Assembly: GCF_002261335.1 (NCBI RefSeq)
Contig: NZ_NEVL01000007.1
Coordinates: 186,001 to 250,000 of the forward strand
Direction of reading: 5' to 3'
Length of the DNA stretch: 64,000 nt
DNA from: Bordetella genomosp. 1
Lineage (GTDB): Bacteria; Pseudomonadota; Gammaproteobacteria; Burkholderiales; Burkholderiaceae_B
Shown: positions 21,367 to 34,021 of the stretch, piece after piece
Numbering within the stretch: position 1 is the stretch's first letter
Layout of the letters: each line of letters opens with the position of its first letter
Translations under genes and position numbers: made by a program
Notes under the pieces: generated by a model
Told to the model about the DNA's origin: nothing
The model's database searches: none
Seen by the model: the letters and a program-made list of their open reading frames with translations, nothing else

Positions 21367-21696
21367 TTACAGCTTGACGCTGACCGGCACGCCGGCAGCC
21401 GCGGAACAGATCTGCGACAGCGCATCGGGCAGGCCCGGGCCGCCGCGCGTGTCGTTCCAGCGCTGGCCGTCGTAGCGGTAATGGAAACCGCCGGTACGGG
21501 CGGCAACCCACAGTTCCTGCATGGCCGCCTGGCTGTTGACCACGACGTGGGTGCCGTCCTCGAACACGAGGGTCAGCACATTGCCGCTGCGGGTGGCCTC
21601 GACGTCGACATCGAGCGATGCGGCCCAGTCGTCGGCCTGGCTCTCGATCGAGTCGAGCACCTGATCCACCAAGGCAAGAAATTCGGTTTCGGTCAT
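21367..21696 (-). CDS. cyaY: Frataxin-like iron-sulfur cluster assembly protein
   Basis: 109 residues, the family length. CyaY binds iron and IscS and modulates Fe-S cluster building. The acidic first helix (TETEFLALVDQVLDSIESQ) and the sheet residues NSQAAMQELWVAAR, GGFHYRYDGQRWNDTRGG are typical. It is divergent from lptM-lysA with only 31 bases between the two starts, and convergent with mrcA. Confidence 0.95.
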   Translation of the reverse strand: MTETEFLALVDQVLDSIESQADDWAASLDVDVEATRSGNVLTLVFEDGTHVVVNSQAAMQELWVAARTGGFHYRYDGQRWNDTRGGPGLPDALSQICSAAAGVPVSVKL

Positions 21697-21727
21697 AATC
21701 TAACCTGCAATGATTACGGAGTTCCCA

Positions 21728-21934
21728 GTGTTCCACATGGCTTTTGGCCGCATGGCTCTACGCATTGTAGCCACGCTTGCCGCGGCTGGCCTGCTGGCCG
21801 CCTGCGGCTACCGTGGTCCACTCTACCTGCCGAACGACGGCACGGGCAAACCGGGCCAGGGCAACGCCTCGCAGCGCAAGCCGGAACCGGCGATCAACGC
21901 CCCCCAGAACGACACCACCACCCTGCCGAACTAA
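21728..21934 (+). CDS. lptM: LPS-translocon maturation lipoprotein LptM (YifL-like)
   Basis: About 68 residues. A short signal sequence ends in the lipobox LLAACGYRGPLYLP, where Cys becomes acylated; the CGYRGPLYLP block is the hallmark of YifL/LptM, which helps LptD fold in the outer membrane. A Pro/Asn-rich tail follows. GGAG at 21718-21721 sits six bases before GTG 21728, favouring that start; ATGs at 21710, 21737 and 21752 are alternatives. It is 12 bases ahead of lysA, the usual arrangement. Confidence 0.85.
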   Translation: MFHMAFGRMALRIVATLAAAGLLAACGYRGPLYLPNDGTGKPGQGNASQRKPEPAINAPQNDTTTLPN

Positions 21935-21946
21935 GGCCTGCTTCTC

Positions 21947-23236
<1,290 letters not shown>

Positions 23237-23260
23237 CGCCGTCGGGCGCGCGCCATGCAA

Positions 23261-23292
23261 AAGGCCCCGTGCATGCACGGGGCCTTGTTTTT
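23261..23292. terminator. Terminator between lysA and ccsB
   Basis: A perfect stem AAGGCCCCGTGC/GCACGGGGCCTT is followed by GTTTTT. A run of A on the left makes it usable for the converging ccsB transcript too. Confidence 0.9.
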
Positions 23293-23309
23293 GGGCACTC
23301 GCCGCGGCG

Positions 23310-24650
23310 TCAGAGCTCGCCGTAGGAGTGCAGGCCCGACAGGAACATGTTCACGCCCAGGAAGGCAAAGCCGGTGATGAGCAGGCCCACGAGCGCCCAG
23401 TAGGCCGCCATCGAGCCGCGCAGCCCCTTGATGAGGCGCATGTGCAGCCAGGCCGCGTAGTTGAGCCACACGATCAGGGCCCAGGTTTCCTTCGGGTCCC
23501 ATTGCCAGTAGGCGCCCCACGCATCGGCGGCCCACAGCGCGCCGAGCACGGTGGCCACGGTGAAGAACGCGAAGCCGATCGCGATGGCGCGATACATGAT
23601 GTCGTCGAGCACCTCGAGCGACGGCAGGGCCTGCGCGATGCGGCGGCGCGCCAGCAGGATGCTGCCCACGATCACCGCCCCCACGCCGCCATAGATCATC
23701 CAGGTGGCCGACAGCCCGTCGGTGCGGAACACCATCGGCTCGGCGCACAGCAGCACGCCCAGCACGAACAGCGGCGCCAGCTTTTTCCAGGAGGTGGTCT
23801 CGCCATGCTGCTTGACCAGATAGGCGAAGCCCACCATCGCGGCTAGCGAGAACGTGCCGTAGCCGATGAAGTTGGCGGGCACGTGCAGCTTCATCCACCA
23901 GCTCTTGAGCGCCGGCACCAGCGGCTGGATCTGCCCGGCGTCACGCGTGAACGAATACCAGAGCAGGAACACGATCGACGAGGAGATCACCAGCAGCACG
24001 AAGCCGCCCAGCGCGCGGGTCGCGTACTTGCGCTCGTAATAGAGATAGAACAGCGCCGTGATGAGCGCGAACAGCACGAACACCTCGTACAGATTGCTCA
24101 CCGGGATGTGGCCCAGGTCCGGGCCCATCAGGTGGCCTTCGCGCCAGCGCACCAGCAGGCCGGTCGTGCCCGCGAACACCGCGCCCCACGTGAGCGCCGT
24201 GCCCAGCCACGCCGAGGTGGGGCTGACGATGCCGATCCAGTAGCAGACCGTGGCCAGCATGAACAGCGCGCACATCCACAGGATGGCCGATTGCGACGAC
24301 AGCAGATACTTGAGGAAGAACACCTGCTCGGCGCGTACCAGATCGTTCTGGTAGAGCGTGAGGGCCAGCCCCACGGCCAGCGCACAGGCCACCATCAGGC
24401 GGCGCAGCGGGCGCCACAGCCAGCCCAGCCAGGTGAGCGCCGGCACGGTGCCGCACAGGATGAGCTTCTCGTAGTAGTCCATCGACTGGCTGAAGCGCGT
24501 CAGGGCATAGCCCGCGCCCACGGCCAGCAGCACGAAGAACACCAGGTCGGTCCAGTCGGGACGGCCGCGCTGCGCGCGGTTGTCGCCGGTCTGGGAAAAC
24601 GTGCTGCTCCAGTTCGAATCGGGGAGCGGCGGGCGGGTGGTGGTATTCAT
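23310..24650 (-). CDS. ccsB: Cytochrome c biogenesis protein CcsB/CcsA (System II)
   Basis: 446 residues, many transmembrane helices. It carries the haem-handling WWD-type motif (WGAYWQWDPKETWAL) and conserved histidines. With ResB it forms the System II synthetase that moves haem outward and ligates it to apocytochrome c. ATG 24650 follows GAGATC and lies 8 bases after the resB stop; the two are one operon. Naming varies (CcsA, CcsB, ResC). Confidence 0.95.
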   Translation of the reverse strand: MNTTTRPPLPDSNWSSTFSQTGDNRAQRGRPDWTDLVFFVLLAVGAGYALTRFSQSMDYYEKLILCGTVPALTWLGWLWRPLRRLMVACALAVGLALTLYQNDLVRAEQVFFLKYLLSSQSAILWMCALFMLATVCYWIGIVSPTSAWLGTALTWGAVFAGTTGLLVRWREGHLMGPDLGHIPVSNLYEVFVLFALITALFYLYYERKYATRALGGFVLLVISSSIVFLLWYSFTRDAGQIQPLVPALKSWWMKLHVPANFIGYGTFSLAAMVGFAYLVKQHGETTSWKKLAPLFVLGVLLCAEPMVFRTDGLSATWMIYGGVGAVIVGSILLARRRIAQALPSLEVLDDIMYRAIAIGFAFFTVATVLGALWAADAWGAYWQWDPKETWALIVWLNYAAWLHMRLIKGLRGSMAAYWALVGLLITGFAFLGVNMFLSGLHSYGEL

Positions 24651-24658
24651 GGCTGATC

Positions 24659-26746
24659 TCAAGACCGGCCCAGGCCCTTCATGGCCTGGTCGAACCGGTC
24701 GAATTCCTGATTGAAGTCCAGTGTACGCTTCTGCGAGGTCATGGCCGCCTGGACGTCGGTGCCATGGCCTTCACGGGCGGGGCTGAGCCAGACCCAGATG
24801 CGGCGGTCGCGGATATAGAACATCGAGAACACGCCGACGATCAGCAGCAGGCAGCCCAGGTACACGGCGTTCTTGCCCGGCGTGCGGCTCACCTGGAAGC
24901 CGCTGGCCTGGATGTGCTGGAAGTCGCTGAGCGCAAACAGCACCGGCGCCGGATACAGCGTGAGGTCGGACATCGCGCCCAGCGCCACCTGCTGCCAGCG
25001 GCTGGCCTGCTCGGCCTGCGGACCGGTGTCGGGCAGCGGCGGCATGCCGTTGCGTTCGCGCATGATGGCGCGCACGTCGTACATGGTGCTGCCCAGCAGG
25101 CGCAACACCACGCCGGCGGCACGCTCGGTCTCGCTCGGATCGGTGCCCTGCTGCAGCAGCTCGGCCAGCGCGCGCAGGCCACCGCTGGCGTAGGTGTCGA
25201 GCCCGCGTTGCGCGGCCGCGCTCAGGGCCTGGCGATCGGCGCCCGCAGGCAGGTTGCGCTCCACGAAGCGGCGCACCGCCTCGGCCCGCACCGTCGGATC
25301 GGCCAGCGCCGCGCGCAGCCGCAGGAACTCAGTGGGCGAGCCGTCCTCGTCGACCGGGATGCGCACGTAGCCGAAATTCTGCGCCGGGTTGTCGCGCACG
25401 CCGGCCAGCAGCACCGGCACGCCGTCGAGGTCGATCGGCAGCATGTACACGCGGTAGTCGCGCGCCTGGCCGGCCTCGTCGACCAGCTGATACTCCACCG
25501 TGGGGCCGACGTTGCGCAGGTTTTCGTTCTTGCGGCCCGCGGCGCTGCCGGTGACGGCGGCCAGATGCTCGGAGAAGTCCTGGCGCTTGGCGGCCTGCGG
25601 CCCGTTGGCGTTGATTTCCTCGACGTTGATCGGGCGCAGGTCGGTGACGCGCAGCTTCAGGCTCTGCGTGGTCTGGCCGTTGATGCGCGCGCTCAGGTCG
25701 TTGGTTTCGTCGACCGCGCCGTCCACCTTGAACGGCGCGCCGCCGCCCTGCAGCGGATAGCCGGTCAGCGTGACCTTGCTGCCGCCGTCGCCCATGTTGC
25801 TCTGGTAGACCGTCACGCCCTTGTAGCGCAGCGGCTCGTTGACCTCGATCACCGACTTGAAGCTCTTGCCCGTGTCCGGATCCGTGACCTCGACATGGCT
25901 GGCGAACCGGCTCGGCATGCCGGTGGAGTAGTACTCCACGTCGAACTTGTCGAGCTTGAGCGTGAACGGCAGCGGCTGCACCAGCACGCCATCGCCGATC
26001 ATGACCAGGGCGGTGTTGCGCGCCGCGCCTTCCGGCACCAGCACGTTGGCGCGGAAGCTCGGGTTGGCGAGCGGCAGGCGGCCGCTCTGCGGCACGTCGG
26101 CGATCAGCATGTTGTCGACGATCGGCGTCTTGCCGGCAAACATCATCTGCAGTCGCACGGGCAGCTCGCTGTCGAGCAACCCGCCGATACAGATCACCAC
26201 CATCGCCGCGTGGGCACAGATGTAGCCCAGGCGGTTGGCGCTGCCCTTCTTGGCAGCCAGCAGCACGCCATCGCCATCGCGGCGCTCGCGCACGGCGTAG
26301 CCCTGGCGGCGCAACAGCGACCGCACCTCGCCTTCGGTGCCGGCCACGTTCATCGCGGTCTGCGTCTGCACGCGGTGCGGGAACGCGCGCAGGCTGGAGG
26401 CGCGCACGTGCTCGCGGAACGAGCGCGCGTCGCGCAGCATCTTGGGCGCATTGCGAATCAGACAGACCGAGGTGGAGACCACCAGAAAGCCCATGATCAG
26501 CAGGAACCACCAACTGTTGTAGACGTGCCAGATCGAGAACTTGTCGAACACCTCGTACCAGAACGGGCCGAACTGATCGATGTAGTTGCTGGCCGGGCGG
26601 CCCTGCGGCAGCACCGTGCCGACCACGCTGGCCACGCAGATGAACATCAGCAGGCTGACGGCGAAGCGCATCGAGCCCAGCAGCTCGAACAGGTCACGCG
26701 GCAGGCTGCGCAGGCGGGAGGGGGAGGAAATGGCGGTTTGATTCAT
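24659..26746 (-). CDS. resB: Cytochrome c biogenesis protein ResB
   Basis: 695 residues. It has three N-terminal membrane helices (FAVSLLMFICVASVVGTVL, a second near residue 70, a third near 195), a long periplasmic domain and a last helix (AVYLGCLLLIVGVFSMFYI). It is the partner of CcsB in System II. The ATG has no purine-rich ribosome site: a terminator hairpin with its T6 run ends one base before it. Homologues begin at a similar place, so the start is plausible. Confidence 0.95.
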   Translation of the reverse strand: MNQTAISSPSRLRSLPRDLFELLGSMRFAVSLLMFICVASVVGTVLPQGRPASNYIDQFGPFWYEVFDKFSIWHVYNSWWFLLIMGFLVVSTSVCLIRNAPKMLRDARSFREHVRASSLRAFPHRVQTQTAMNVAGTEGEVRSLLRRQGYAVRERRDGDGVLLAAKKGSANRLGYICAHAAMVVICIGGLLDSELPVRLQMMFAGKTPIVDNMLIADVPQSGRLPLANPSFRANVLVPEGAARNTALVMIGDGVLVQPLPFTLKLDKFDVEYYSTGMPSRFASHVEVTDPDTGKSFKSVIEVNEPLRYKGVTVYQSNMGDGGSKVTLTGYPLQGGGAPFKVDGAVDETNDLSARINGQTTQSLKLRVTDLRPINVEEINANGPQAAKRQDFSEHLAAVTGSAAGRKNENLRNVGPTVEYQLVDEAGQARDYRVYMLPIDLDGVPVLLAGVRDNPAQNFGYVRIPVDEDGSPTEFLRLRAALADPTVRAEAVRRFVERNLPAGADRQALSAAAQRGLDTYASGGLRALAELLQQGTDPSETERAAGVVLRLLGSTMYDVRAIMRERNGMPPLPDTGPQAEQASRWQQVALGAMSDLTLYPAPVLFALSDFQHIQASGFQVSRTPGKNAVYLGCLLLIVGVFSMFYIRDRRIWVWLSPAREGHGTDVQAAMTSQKRTLDFNQEFDRFDQAMKGLGRS

Positions 26747-26747
26747 G

Positions 26748-26778
26748 AAAAAAGAGGGGCCGAGTGAGCCGGCCCCTC
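26748..26778 (-). terminator. Terminator abutting the resB start
   Basis: On the minus strand a 9-base stem GAGGGGCCG/CGGCCCCTC-type hairpin (26754-26778) is followed by TTTTTT (26748-26753) and then C and the resB ATG. It would end the upstream cytochrome c transcript, or attenuate entry into resB-ccsB. Confidence 0.85.
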
Positions 26779-26894
26779 ACATAGACAGCAAGGCCCCGGA
26801 GGGGTTCCGGGACCGGACGGGCGCGCGGCGGCGGGCCTGACGGACCGCCACCATGCTAGCGCACCCCGGCCGCGCAAACCGCCACGGCCTTGAT

Positions 26895-27596
26895 CTAGCG
26901 CAGACCCGCCGCGTAATCCGCGACCGCCTTGATGTCGGCATCGGACAGGCGATCGGCGATCTGGTGCATGGGCTCGTTGGTGGCCCGCTCGCCGCTCCTG
27001 AACAGCTTGAGCTGCTCTTCGAGGTACGAGGGGAACTGGCCGGCGAGGCGGGGATACTGGCCCGGGATGCCGGCGCCCGTGGGGCTGTGGCACGAGGCGC
27101 AGGCCGGCACGCTGCGCTCGGGCAGGCCGCCGCGCCAGATCTTCTGGCCGCGCTCGACGAGGCTCTCGTGGCCGGCGGTGGCCGGTTGCGAGAGCGCCTG
27201 CTGGGCCAGATAGAGGGCAACGTTCTGGATATCCTGAGGGGAAAGCGGTTGCGCGACGGCGGACATCGGCGTGGGATTGCCGCCTGCGCCGAGCCGCGCC
27301 GGCAGCTTTTCGCCGTCTTTGACGCGGAAATCCTGCAGCTGCTTGACCAGGTACTCGTGGGGCTGGCCCGCGAGATTGGGATTGGCCGGGATGCTGCTGT
27401 TGCCTCCCGGTCCGTGACAGGTGATACAGGCGATGATGCCACGCGCCGCGTCGCCCCCTTGATAGAGCTGGGCGCCTTTGGCCGCATCAGGCTTGGTCGG
27501 GGCAGAGGCCCCATCAGCGGCGAAACTGGTAGTCATGACGGTGGCACCGAGCACAAGCCCGCCTGCAGCCATCATCCGGGACAGCACACGCTTCAT
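26895..27596 (-). CDS. Diheme cytochrome c (c4 type)
   Basis: 233 residues. After a Sec signal peptide (MKRVLSRMMAAGGLVLGATV...FAADG) come two class I cytochrome domains with haem motifs CITCH and CASCH and distal methionines near TPMSAV and NEPMHQ. It is a periplasmic electron carrier that feeds terminal oxidases. The start is chosen by the signal peptide and GAGG upstream. It precedes resB-ccsB, whose products mature it, and diverges from engB. Confidence 0.93.
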   Translation of the reverse strand: MKRVLSRMMAAGGLVLGATVMTTSFAADGASAPTKPDAAKGAQLYQGGDAARGIIACITCHGPGGNSSIPANPNLAGQPHEYLVKQLQDFRVKDGEKLPARLGAGGNPTPMSAVAQPLSPQDIQNVALYLAQQALSQPATAGHESLVERGQKIWRGGLPERSVPACASCHSPTGAGIPGQYPRLAGQFPSYLEEQLKLFRSGERATNEPMHQIADRLSDADIKAVADYAAGLR

Positions 27597-27801
27597 GTAA
27601 ACCTCGACGTTCGGATGTCGATTCGAGCACATTGCAGCTGCTGTTCAGCATCTGCCTGCATGCCCGACGCCTGCCCGCGCGAACGGTTCTCATACTGCTT
27701 TTGCCAGCCCCCGGCAGCTCGGCCCATGATGTCCGGCAAGCCCGCAGGTAGCCGCCCCCACGCGCGGGGACCACTGTTGCAAACGCCGGATTATACAATA
27801 G

Positions 27802-29481
<1,680 letters not shown>

Positions 29482-29487
<6 letters not shown>

Positions 29488-30411
29488 GGTGGCCGGCGCC
29501 GCAGGCGCCGGCCGCAGCCCCAGCCACGTGCCCGAGAGCACGCAGGCCAGCCCCGCCAGATGCAGCAGGGTGATGCGCTCACCCAGGAAGATGGCGGCCG
29601 CGAGCAGGCCGAAGATGGGCAGCCAGTTCACGAACATCGCCGCGCGGCTCATGCCCAGGCGCGCGATGCCGGCGTTCCAGAGCAGGTTGCACACGCCCGA
29701 GGCGATCACCGCCGAAAACACCACCACCACCCAGGGCCAGAGGTCGGACGACCAGGACTCGGCGCGATAGGTGTCGGCCGACAGCGCCGCATGCAGCGTG
29801 AGCGAGATCGCCCCCACGAGATACATCCACCAGAGGATGGTGAGCGGATCCAGGGCGCGCGACACGCGCTGGATCACCAGGCCGCCGAACACGAACACGA
29901 TCACGGCGAACAGGGCCAGCAGGTCGCCCGCGCCGGCCTGCGCCACCTGGCCGCCGCTGCCGGCCACCACCAGCGCCACGCCGCCCAGGCCCAGCGCGGC
30001 CGCGCCGATGCGCGACGAGGTGAGCCGCTCGCGATAGAACACCGCGGCCAGCACCACCGACCAGAGCGGGCTGGTGGCCATGATGAGCGTGGCGTTGGCC
30101 GCCGTCGTCATGCGCAGCCCGCTGACCAGCGCGATCTGGTGGGCATAGACCACCAGCACACCCGCCGCGGCCAGCCAGCCGGCCTGCGCCAGCGTGAGGC
30201 GCGGAATGCGGCCCTTCTTGAGCAGCACGAAGGCCGACACCGCGGCGAAGGCGACCACGATGCGGATGGCCGCCACCACGTAGATGTCCATCTGGCTGGT
30301 CAGGTATTTCACCGCCACCAGATTCACGCCCCACGTCGCCATCACGAGCATGAGCTGCGCGTACACCTGGCCCGTGCGGACCGGTGCGGAATCGGAAGGA
30401 TGTGTGGACAC
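29482..30411 (-). CDS. EamA-family (DMT) transporter
   Basis: About 309 residues with ten hydrophobic helices in two EamA repeats, for example AQLMLVMATWGVNLVAVKYL at the start and NWLPIFGLLAAAIFLGE in the second half. The family exports metabolites such as amino acids; the substrate is unknown. The likely start is GTG 30411 (STHPSDSAPVRTG); an in-frame GTG or ATG nearer helix 1 is possible and no good ribosome site settles it. Confidence 0.8.
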
Positions 30412-30553
30412 GGTGTGGGCGCGCCGCGGGCGCAGGGGATGGGAGAGCTCCCATACTACCGTCAGTGCGCGAGCCGCGTCAGCACGGGGCCTGCGGGCGA
30501 CGGGGGATCGGGCGCGCGCTGTTGCGCGCATGCCGCACGCCCGCGGCCCGCCC

Positions 30554-30581
30554 GTTGCGCGCGCAACCTTCCAGGCTTCAA
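30554..30581 (-). repeat. Dispersed stem-loop repeat, copy B, with palindrome copy 3
   Basis: On the minus strand TTGAAGCCTGGAAGGTTG (30564-30581) repeats 18 bases of the element at 14268 exactly and runs into GCGCGCAAC. On the plus strand the overlapping 30555-30568 is the third exact TTGCGCGCGCAACC. It lies between the EamA start and the dsbD stop, in a 180-base gap without a gene. Confidence 0.6.
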
Positions 30582-30592
30582 GCGATGGCGCG

Positions 30593-32515
30593 TCAGGGAG
30601 CGAGCGCGCGATCCAGGCTGGCCTCGAAGCGGCGCGCGTCCTGGAAGCCGATCACGCGGGCATCGCCCAGCTCGCGGCCGCCGGCCGCGAAGAACATGAT
30701 GCCCGGCGGGCCGAACAGGCGGAAGCGCTTGAGCAGCGCGCGGTCGTCGGCGTTGTTCGCGGTCACGTCGGCCTGCAGCAGCAGCATGCCGCTCATCTTG
30801 GCGGCCACCGCGGGATCGGTGAAGGTGAAGCGCTCCATTTCGCGGCACGACACGCACCAGTCGGCATAGAAGTCCAGCATCACCGGGCGATCGCTGCGGG
30901 CCAGCACCGCATCGAGCTCGGCCACCGAACGCACGCGCTGGAAGCCCGCCTTGGCGCCCGCGGCCTGCACGGGCGCGCCGGAGTCGCGCGCGGCCAGGTG
31001 CCCCAAGGGCTGCAGCACGTCGCGGCCACCGCTCAGCGCGCCCACCAGCCAGGCCAGCGCCAGCAGCGCCAGCAACAGGCCCAGGCCCTTGCCGAACATG
31101 CGCGCGGTGGCGCGGCCGGCCGCCACGGGCAGCGGCTCGAAGGCGCGCAGCATCACCGCCCCCACCAGCGCGAGGAAGGCCCAGCCCAGCATCTGCACCC
31201 AGGTCGGCAACACCGGAATCAGCATCCACCAGGCTGTGGCCAGCAGCAGCATGCCGAACAGCCGCTTCACGCCGTCCATCCAGGCCCCGGCCTTGGGCAG
31301 CAGGGCGCCGGCCGAGGCGCCGACCACCAGCAGCGGCACGCCCATGCCCCAGGCCAGCGCGAACAGCGCCGAGCCGCCCAGCAACACGTCGCCGGTCTGC
31401 GAGATGTAGAGCAGCGCGCCCGCCAGCGGCGCGGCCACGCAGGGGCCCACGATGAGCGCCGAGATCGCGCCCATCAACACCGCGCCGGTGACGCGGCCGC
31501 CCGGAATGCGGTTGGCCCGCTCGGTCAGGCGCGATTGCAGCGCGGCGGGCACCTGCAGGGTGTAGACGTCGAACATCGCCAGCGCCAGCAGGGCCAGCAG
31601 CACGGCGAACAGCGTCAGGATCCAGGGCGTCTGCAGCCAGGCCGCGAGGCCGGCGCCGCTCAGGCCGGCCGCGACGCCGAGGGCGGTATAGACCACCGAC
31701 ATGCCCAGCACATAGGCCGCGGCGAGGCCCAGGCCGCGGCTGCGCGACGGCGCGCGCGCGGCATCGCCGCCCAGCACGATGGAGGACAGGATGGGAATCA
31801 TGGGCAACACGCAGGGCGTGAGCGAGAGCAGGATGCCCAGCAGCAGGAACACGCCTGCCGTCTGCAGCCAGCCCAGGCCGCCGATGGCATCGGCCAGGCC
31901 GGTGTCGCCGGCGCCGAGCAAGGCGCCCAGCCCGCCCGACGCGCCGGCGCCCGACGCAGCGGCGCCCGACGCACCCGGCACGCTGGACGACGACGCGGCG
32001 CGGGCCGGGCCCGCCAGCGCGAAGCCGCCCGCGACCGGCGTGAGCGCCACGCTGTGATCCATGGGCGGATAGCACAGGCCGGCATCGGCACAACCCTGGC
32101 TCGTCATGGTGATGCGCAGCGGCGCGCCATTGCCGCCCGAGAGTGGCACGCGGATCACGATGTCCTTGTGATAGACCTCCATGTCCTTCTCGAACGTGGG
32201 GTCGTATTTGACCTCGCCGGCCGGATACACGGCCTCGCCCAGCGTGACGGCCTGCGCCGGGTTCACGCTCAGGCCGAAGCGCTCGCGGTACATGTAGTAG
32301 CCGGGCGCCACCTTGTAGCGCAGCTCGAGCGTGTCGGGCGCCGGCAGCGCGGCACTGAACACGAATGCCTTTTCGGGATCGAGGAAGTCGGCCTCGGTGG
32401 CGGCGTGGGCGCGCGGCGCGAGCGCCAGCCAGAACGCCACCAGGACCATCAGCAACCACGTCCAGCGGAGGACGGGATCGGGACGGGACGCACGGACTCG
32501 CAACGAGGACGACAT
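30593..32515 (-). CDS. dsbD: Thiol:disulfide interchange protein DsbD
   Basis: 640 residues. A signal peptide ends near LAPRAHA. The periplasmic alpha domain has the Cys pair in SQGCADAGLCYPP; the membrane domain of about eight helices has Cys in TPCVLPM and GPCVAAPL; the thioredoxin-like gamma domain has CVSC (YADWCVSCREM). It passes electrons from cytoplasmic thioredoxin to periplasmic DsbC and cytochrome maturation. It follows cutA by 12 bases, a conserved pair. Confidence 0.96.
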   Translation of the reverse strand: MSSSLRVRASRPDPVLRWTWLLMVLVAFWLALAPRAHAATEADFLDPEKAFVFSAALPAPDTLELRYKVAPGYYMYRERFGLSVNPAQAVTLGEAVYPAGEVKYDPTFEKDMEVYHKDIVIRVPLSGGNGAPLRITMTSQGCADAGLCYPPMDHSVALTPVAGGFALAGPARAASSSSVPGASGAAASGAGASGGLGALLGAGDTGLADAIGGLGWLQTAGVFLLLGILLSLTPCVLPMIPILSSIVLGGDAARAPSRSRGLGLAAAYVLGMSVVYTALGVAAGLSGAGLAAWLQTPWILTLFAVLLALLALAMFDVYTLQVPAALQSRLTERANRIPGGRVTGAVLMGAISALIVGPCVAAPLAGALLYISQTGDVLLGGSALFALAWGMGVPLLVVGASAGALLPKAGAWMDGVKRLFGMLLLATAWWMLIPVLPTWVQMLGWAFLALVGAVMLRAFEPLPVAAGRATARMFGKGLGLLLALLALAWLVGALSGGRDVLQPLGHLAARDSGAPVQAAGAKAGFQRVRSVAELDAVLARSDRPVMLDFYADWCVSCREMERFTFTDPAVAAKMSGMLLLQADVTANNADDRALLKRFRLFGPPGIMFFAAGGRELGDARVIGFQDARRFEASLDRALAP

Positions 32516-32527
32516 GGACAACTCTGC

Positions 32528-32869
32528 TCAGTCGGCGCCGGGCGCGGCGGTCTGTTCGCGCACCCAGTCGAGATAGGAGGCGATACCGCCGATCACCGGC
32601 ACCACGATGATTTCGGGAACGTCGTAGGGATGCAGCCGCGCCAGCGCCTGCACCACCGCGTGATGGCCGCCGTAGGTGGTCTTGATCGTGATGGGCACCT
32701 CCTCGGCGCCCTCCACCTCGCCTTGCCAGCGATAGATGGACAGCACGGGCGCGCCGAGGTTCACGCAGGCGGCCAGGCCGTCTTCGACCAGCTCGTGCGC
32801 AATCCGTTTGGCCAGCAGCATGTCGGGCGCATTGCTGATGATCAGTACGACGTCGTCATCGCGCAACAT
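32528..32869 (-). CDS. cutA: CutA1 divalent-cation tolerance protein
   Basis: 113 residues, the trimeric CutA1 length. Typical blocks are NAPDMLLAKRIAHELVEDG, LAACVN, YRWQGEVE and PYDVPEIIVVP. It is linked genetically to copper tolerance in E. coli, but the biochemical role is unclear. CAGGAG six bases before ATG 32869 fixes the start. It forms an operon with dsbD. Confidence 0.95.
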   Translation of the reverse strand: MLRDDDVVLIISNAPDMLLAKRIAHELVEDGLAACVNLGAPVLSIYRWQGEVEGAEEVPITIKTTYGGHHAVVQALARLHPYDVPEIIVVPVIGGIASYLDWVREQTAAPGAD

Positions 32870-32974
32870 GGACACTCCTGATTTAAGGCGGGTGCGGGGC
32901 AACTCGGGGTATTTTATCGGGAAGAGACGGGTGTCACTTCCCGCACGCCCAGGAGACCGCCAGGAGGCCGCGCC

Positions 32975-33412
32975 ATGCCGGATTCATGCTTGTTCTGTCG
33001 AATTGCCCGGCACGAGCTGCCCGCCCACGTGGTGCACGAAGACAGCCGCACGCTGGCGTTCCTGGATATCCACCCGGTGCGGCCGGCCCACGTGCTCATC
33101 ATCCCGAAGCAGCACTACCCGTATTTCGAAGACATGCCCGCCGACCTCGCCGGCCACATCGTGAACCTCGGCCAGCGCCTGGCGCGCCAGATGAAGCGCA
33201 TGTACCAGGTCGAGCGCGTGGGCCTGGCCTTCACGGGCATCCACGTGCCGCATGCGCACGCCCACATCGTGCCGATGCATCATCCGCACGACATCACCTC
33301 CACGCACTACATCGCCGAGCAGGACCTGACCTTCGTCATGCCGCCCCAGGCCGATGCCGAACAGCTCAAGGCGCTCGCCGAGGAGTTGCGCGGCGCGCTC
33401 GGCGGCAACTGA
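32975..33412 (+). CDS. HIT-family nucleotide hydrolase/transferase
   Basis: 145 residues. The N-terminal CLFCRIARHELPAHVV and the histidine triad HAHAHIVPMHH are diagnostic; the middle His is the nucleophile acting on nucleotide phosphoramidates or dinucleotides. The substrate is not predictable. It diverges from cutA across 105 bases and converges on the ribosomal operon. Confidence 0.92.
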   Translation: MPDSCLFCRIARHELPAHVVHEDSRTLAFLDIHPVRPAHVLIIPKQHYPYFEDMPADLAGHIVNLGQRLARQMKRMYQVERVGLAFTGIHVPHAHAHIVPMHHPHDITSTHYIAEQDLTFVMPPQADAEQLKALAEELRGALGGN

Positions 33413-33458
33413 GCCGGGCCCACCGCGCCGCGCGGGTACGCGTGGCTACCCTGCCCTG

Positions 33459-33491
33459 CAAAAGCAAAAGCGGACCACGAGGGTCCGCCTT
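33459..33491 (-). terminator. Terminator of the alpha ribosomal operon
   Basis: On the minus strand the stem AGGCGGACC/GGTCCGCTT-type hairpin is followed by TTTTGCTTTT. It lies 20 bases after the rplQ stop. Confidence 0.8.
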
Positions 33492-33512
33492 TGCCGCTAA
33501 TGCTCGACCGAT

Positions 33513-33905
33513 TTACTCGGCGGCGTCAGCTTCCGAAGCATCCACTTCCGGACGGTCGACCAGCTCCATGAAAGCCATGGGAGCGTTGTCGCCCTGACGG
33601 AAACCCATCTTCAGGACACGGGTGTAGCCGCCGTTGCGGGCCGCGTAGCGCGGGCCGATTTCGGCGAACAGCTTGACCACGGCGTCGCGATCGCGCAGAC
33701 GGGCAAAAGCCAGGCGCTTGTTCGCGAGCGTGGGCTCCTTGCCCAGCGTGATGAGGGGTTCGATGACGCGGCGCAGTTCTTTCGCCTTGGGCAGCGTGGT
33801 CTTGATCGCTTCGTGAGTGATCAGCGAAACGGCCATGTTGCGGAACATGGCGAGACGGTGGCTGCTGGTGCGGTTGAGCTTGCGAAGGCCGTTACCGTGA
33901 CGCAT
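33513..33905 (-). CDS. rplQ: Ribosomal protein bL17
   Basis: 130 residues, starting [20 protein letters not shown] as in all L17 proteins. It binds the 23S rRNA near the exit-tunnel side of the large subunit. An acidic tail ([14 protein letters not shown]) ends the protein. AAGGAAA precedes the ATG. It is the last gene of the alpha operon, behind rpoA, with a 15-base-pair hairpin in the gap. Confidence 0.98.
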   Translation of the reverse strand: MRHGNGLRKLNRTSSHRLAMFRNMAVSLITHEAIKTTLPKAKELRRVIEPLITLGKEPTLANKRLAFARLRDRDAVVKLFAEIGPRYAARNGGYTRVLKMGFRQGDNAPMAFMELVDRPEVDASEADAAE

Positions 33906-34021
33906 GGTGTATTTCCTTTGAATCTAAGACGGCGTTTCCGCCATCTGGTTATCCGGTTCTTCTATCGCCTGTTGCCAGGACGCGGTCCGGTAGAAAAATT
34001 GCATCGACTGATGCGCGGTTC

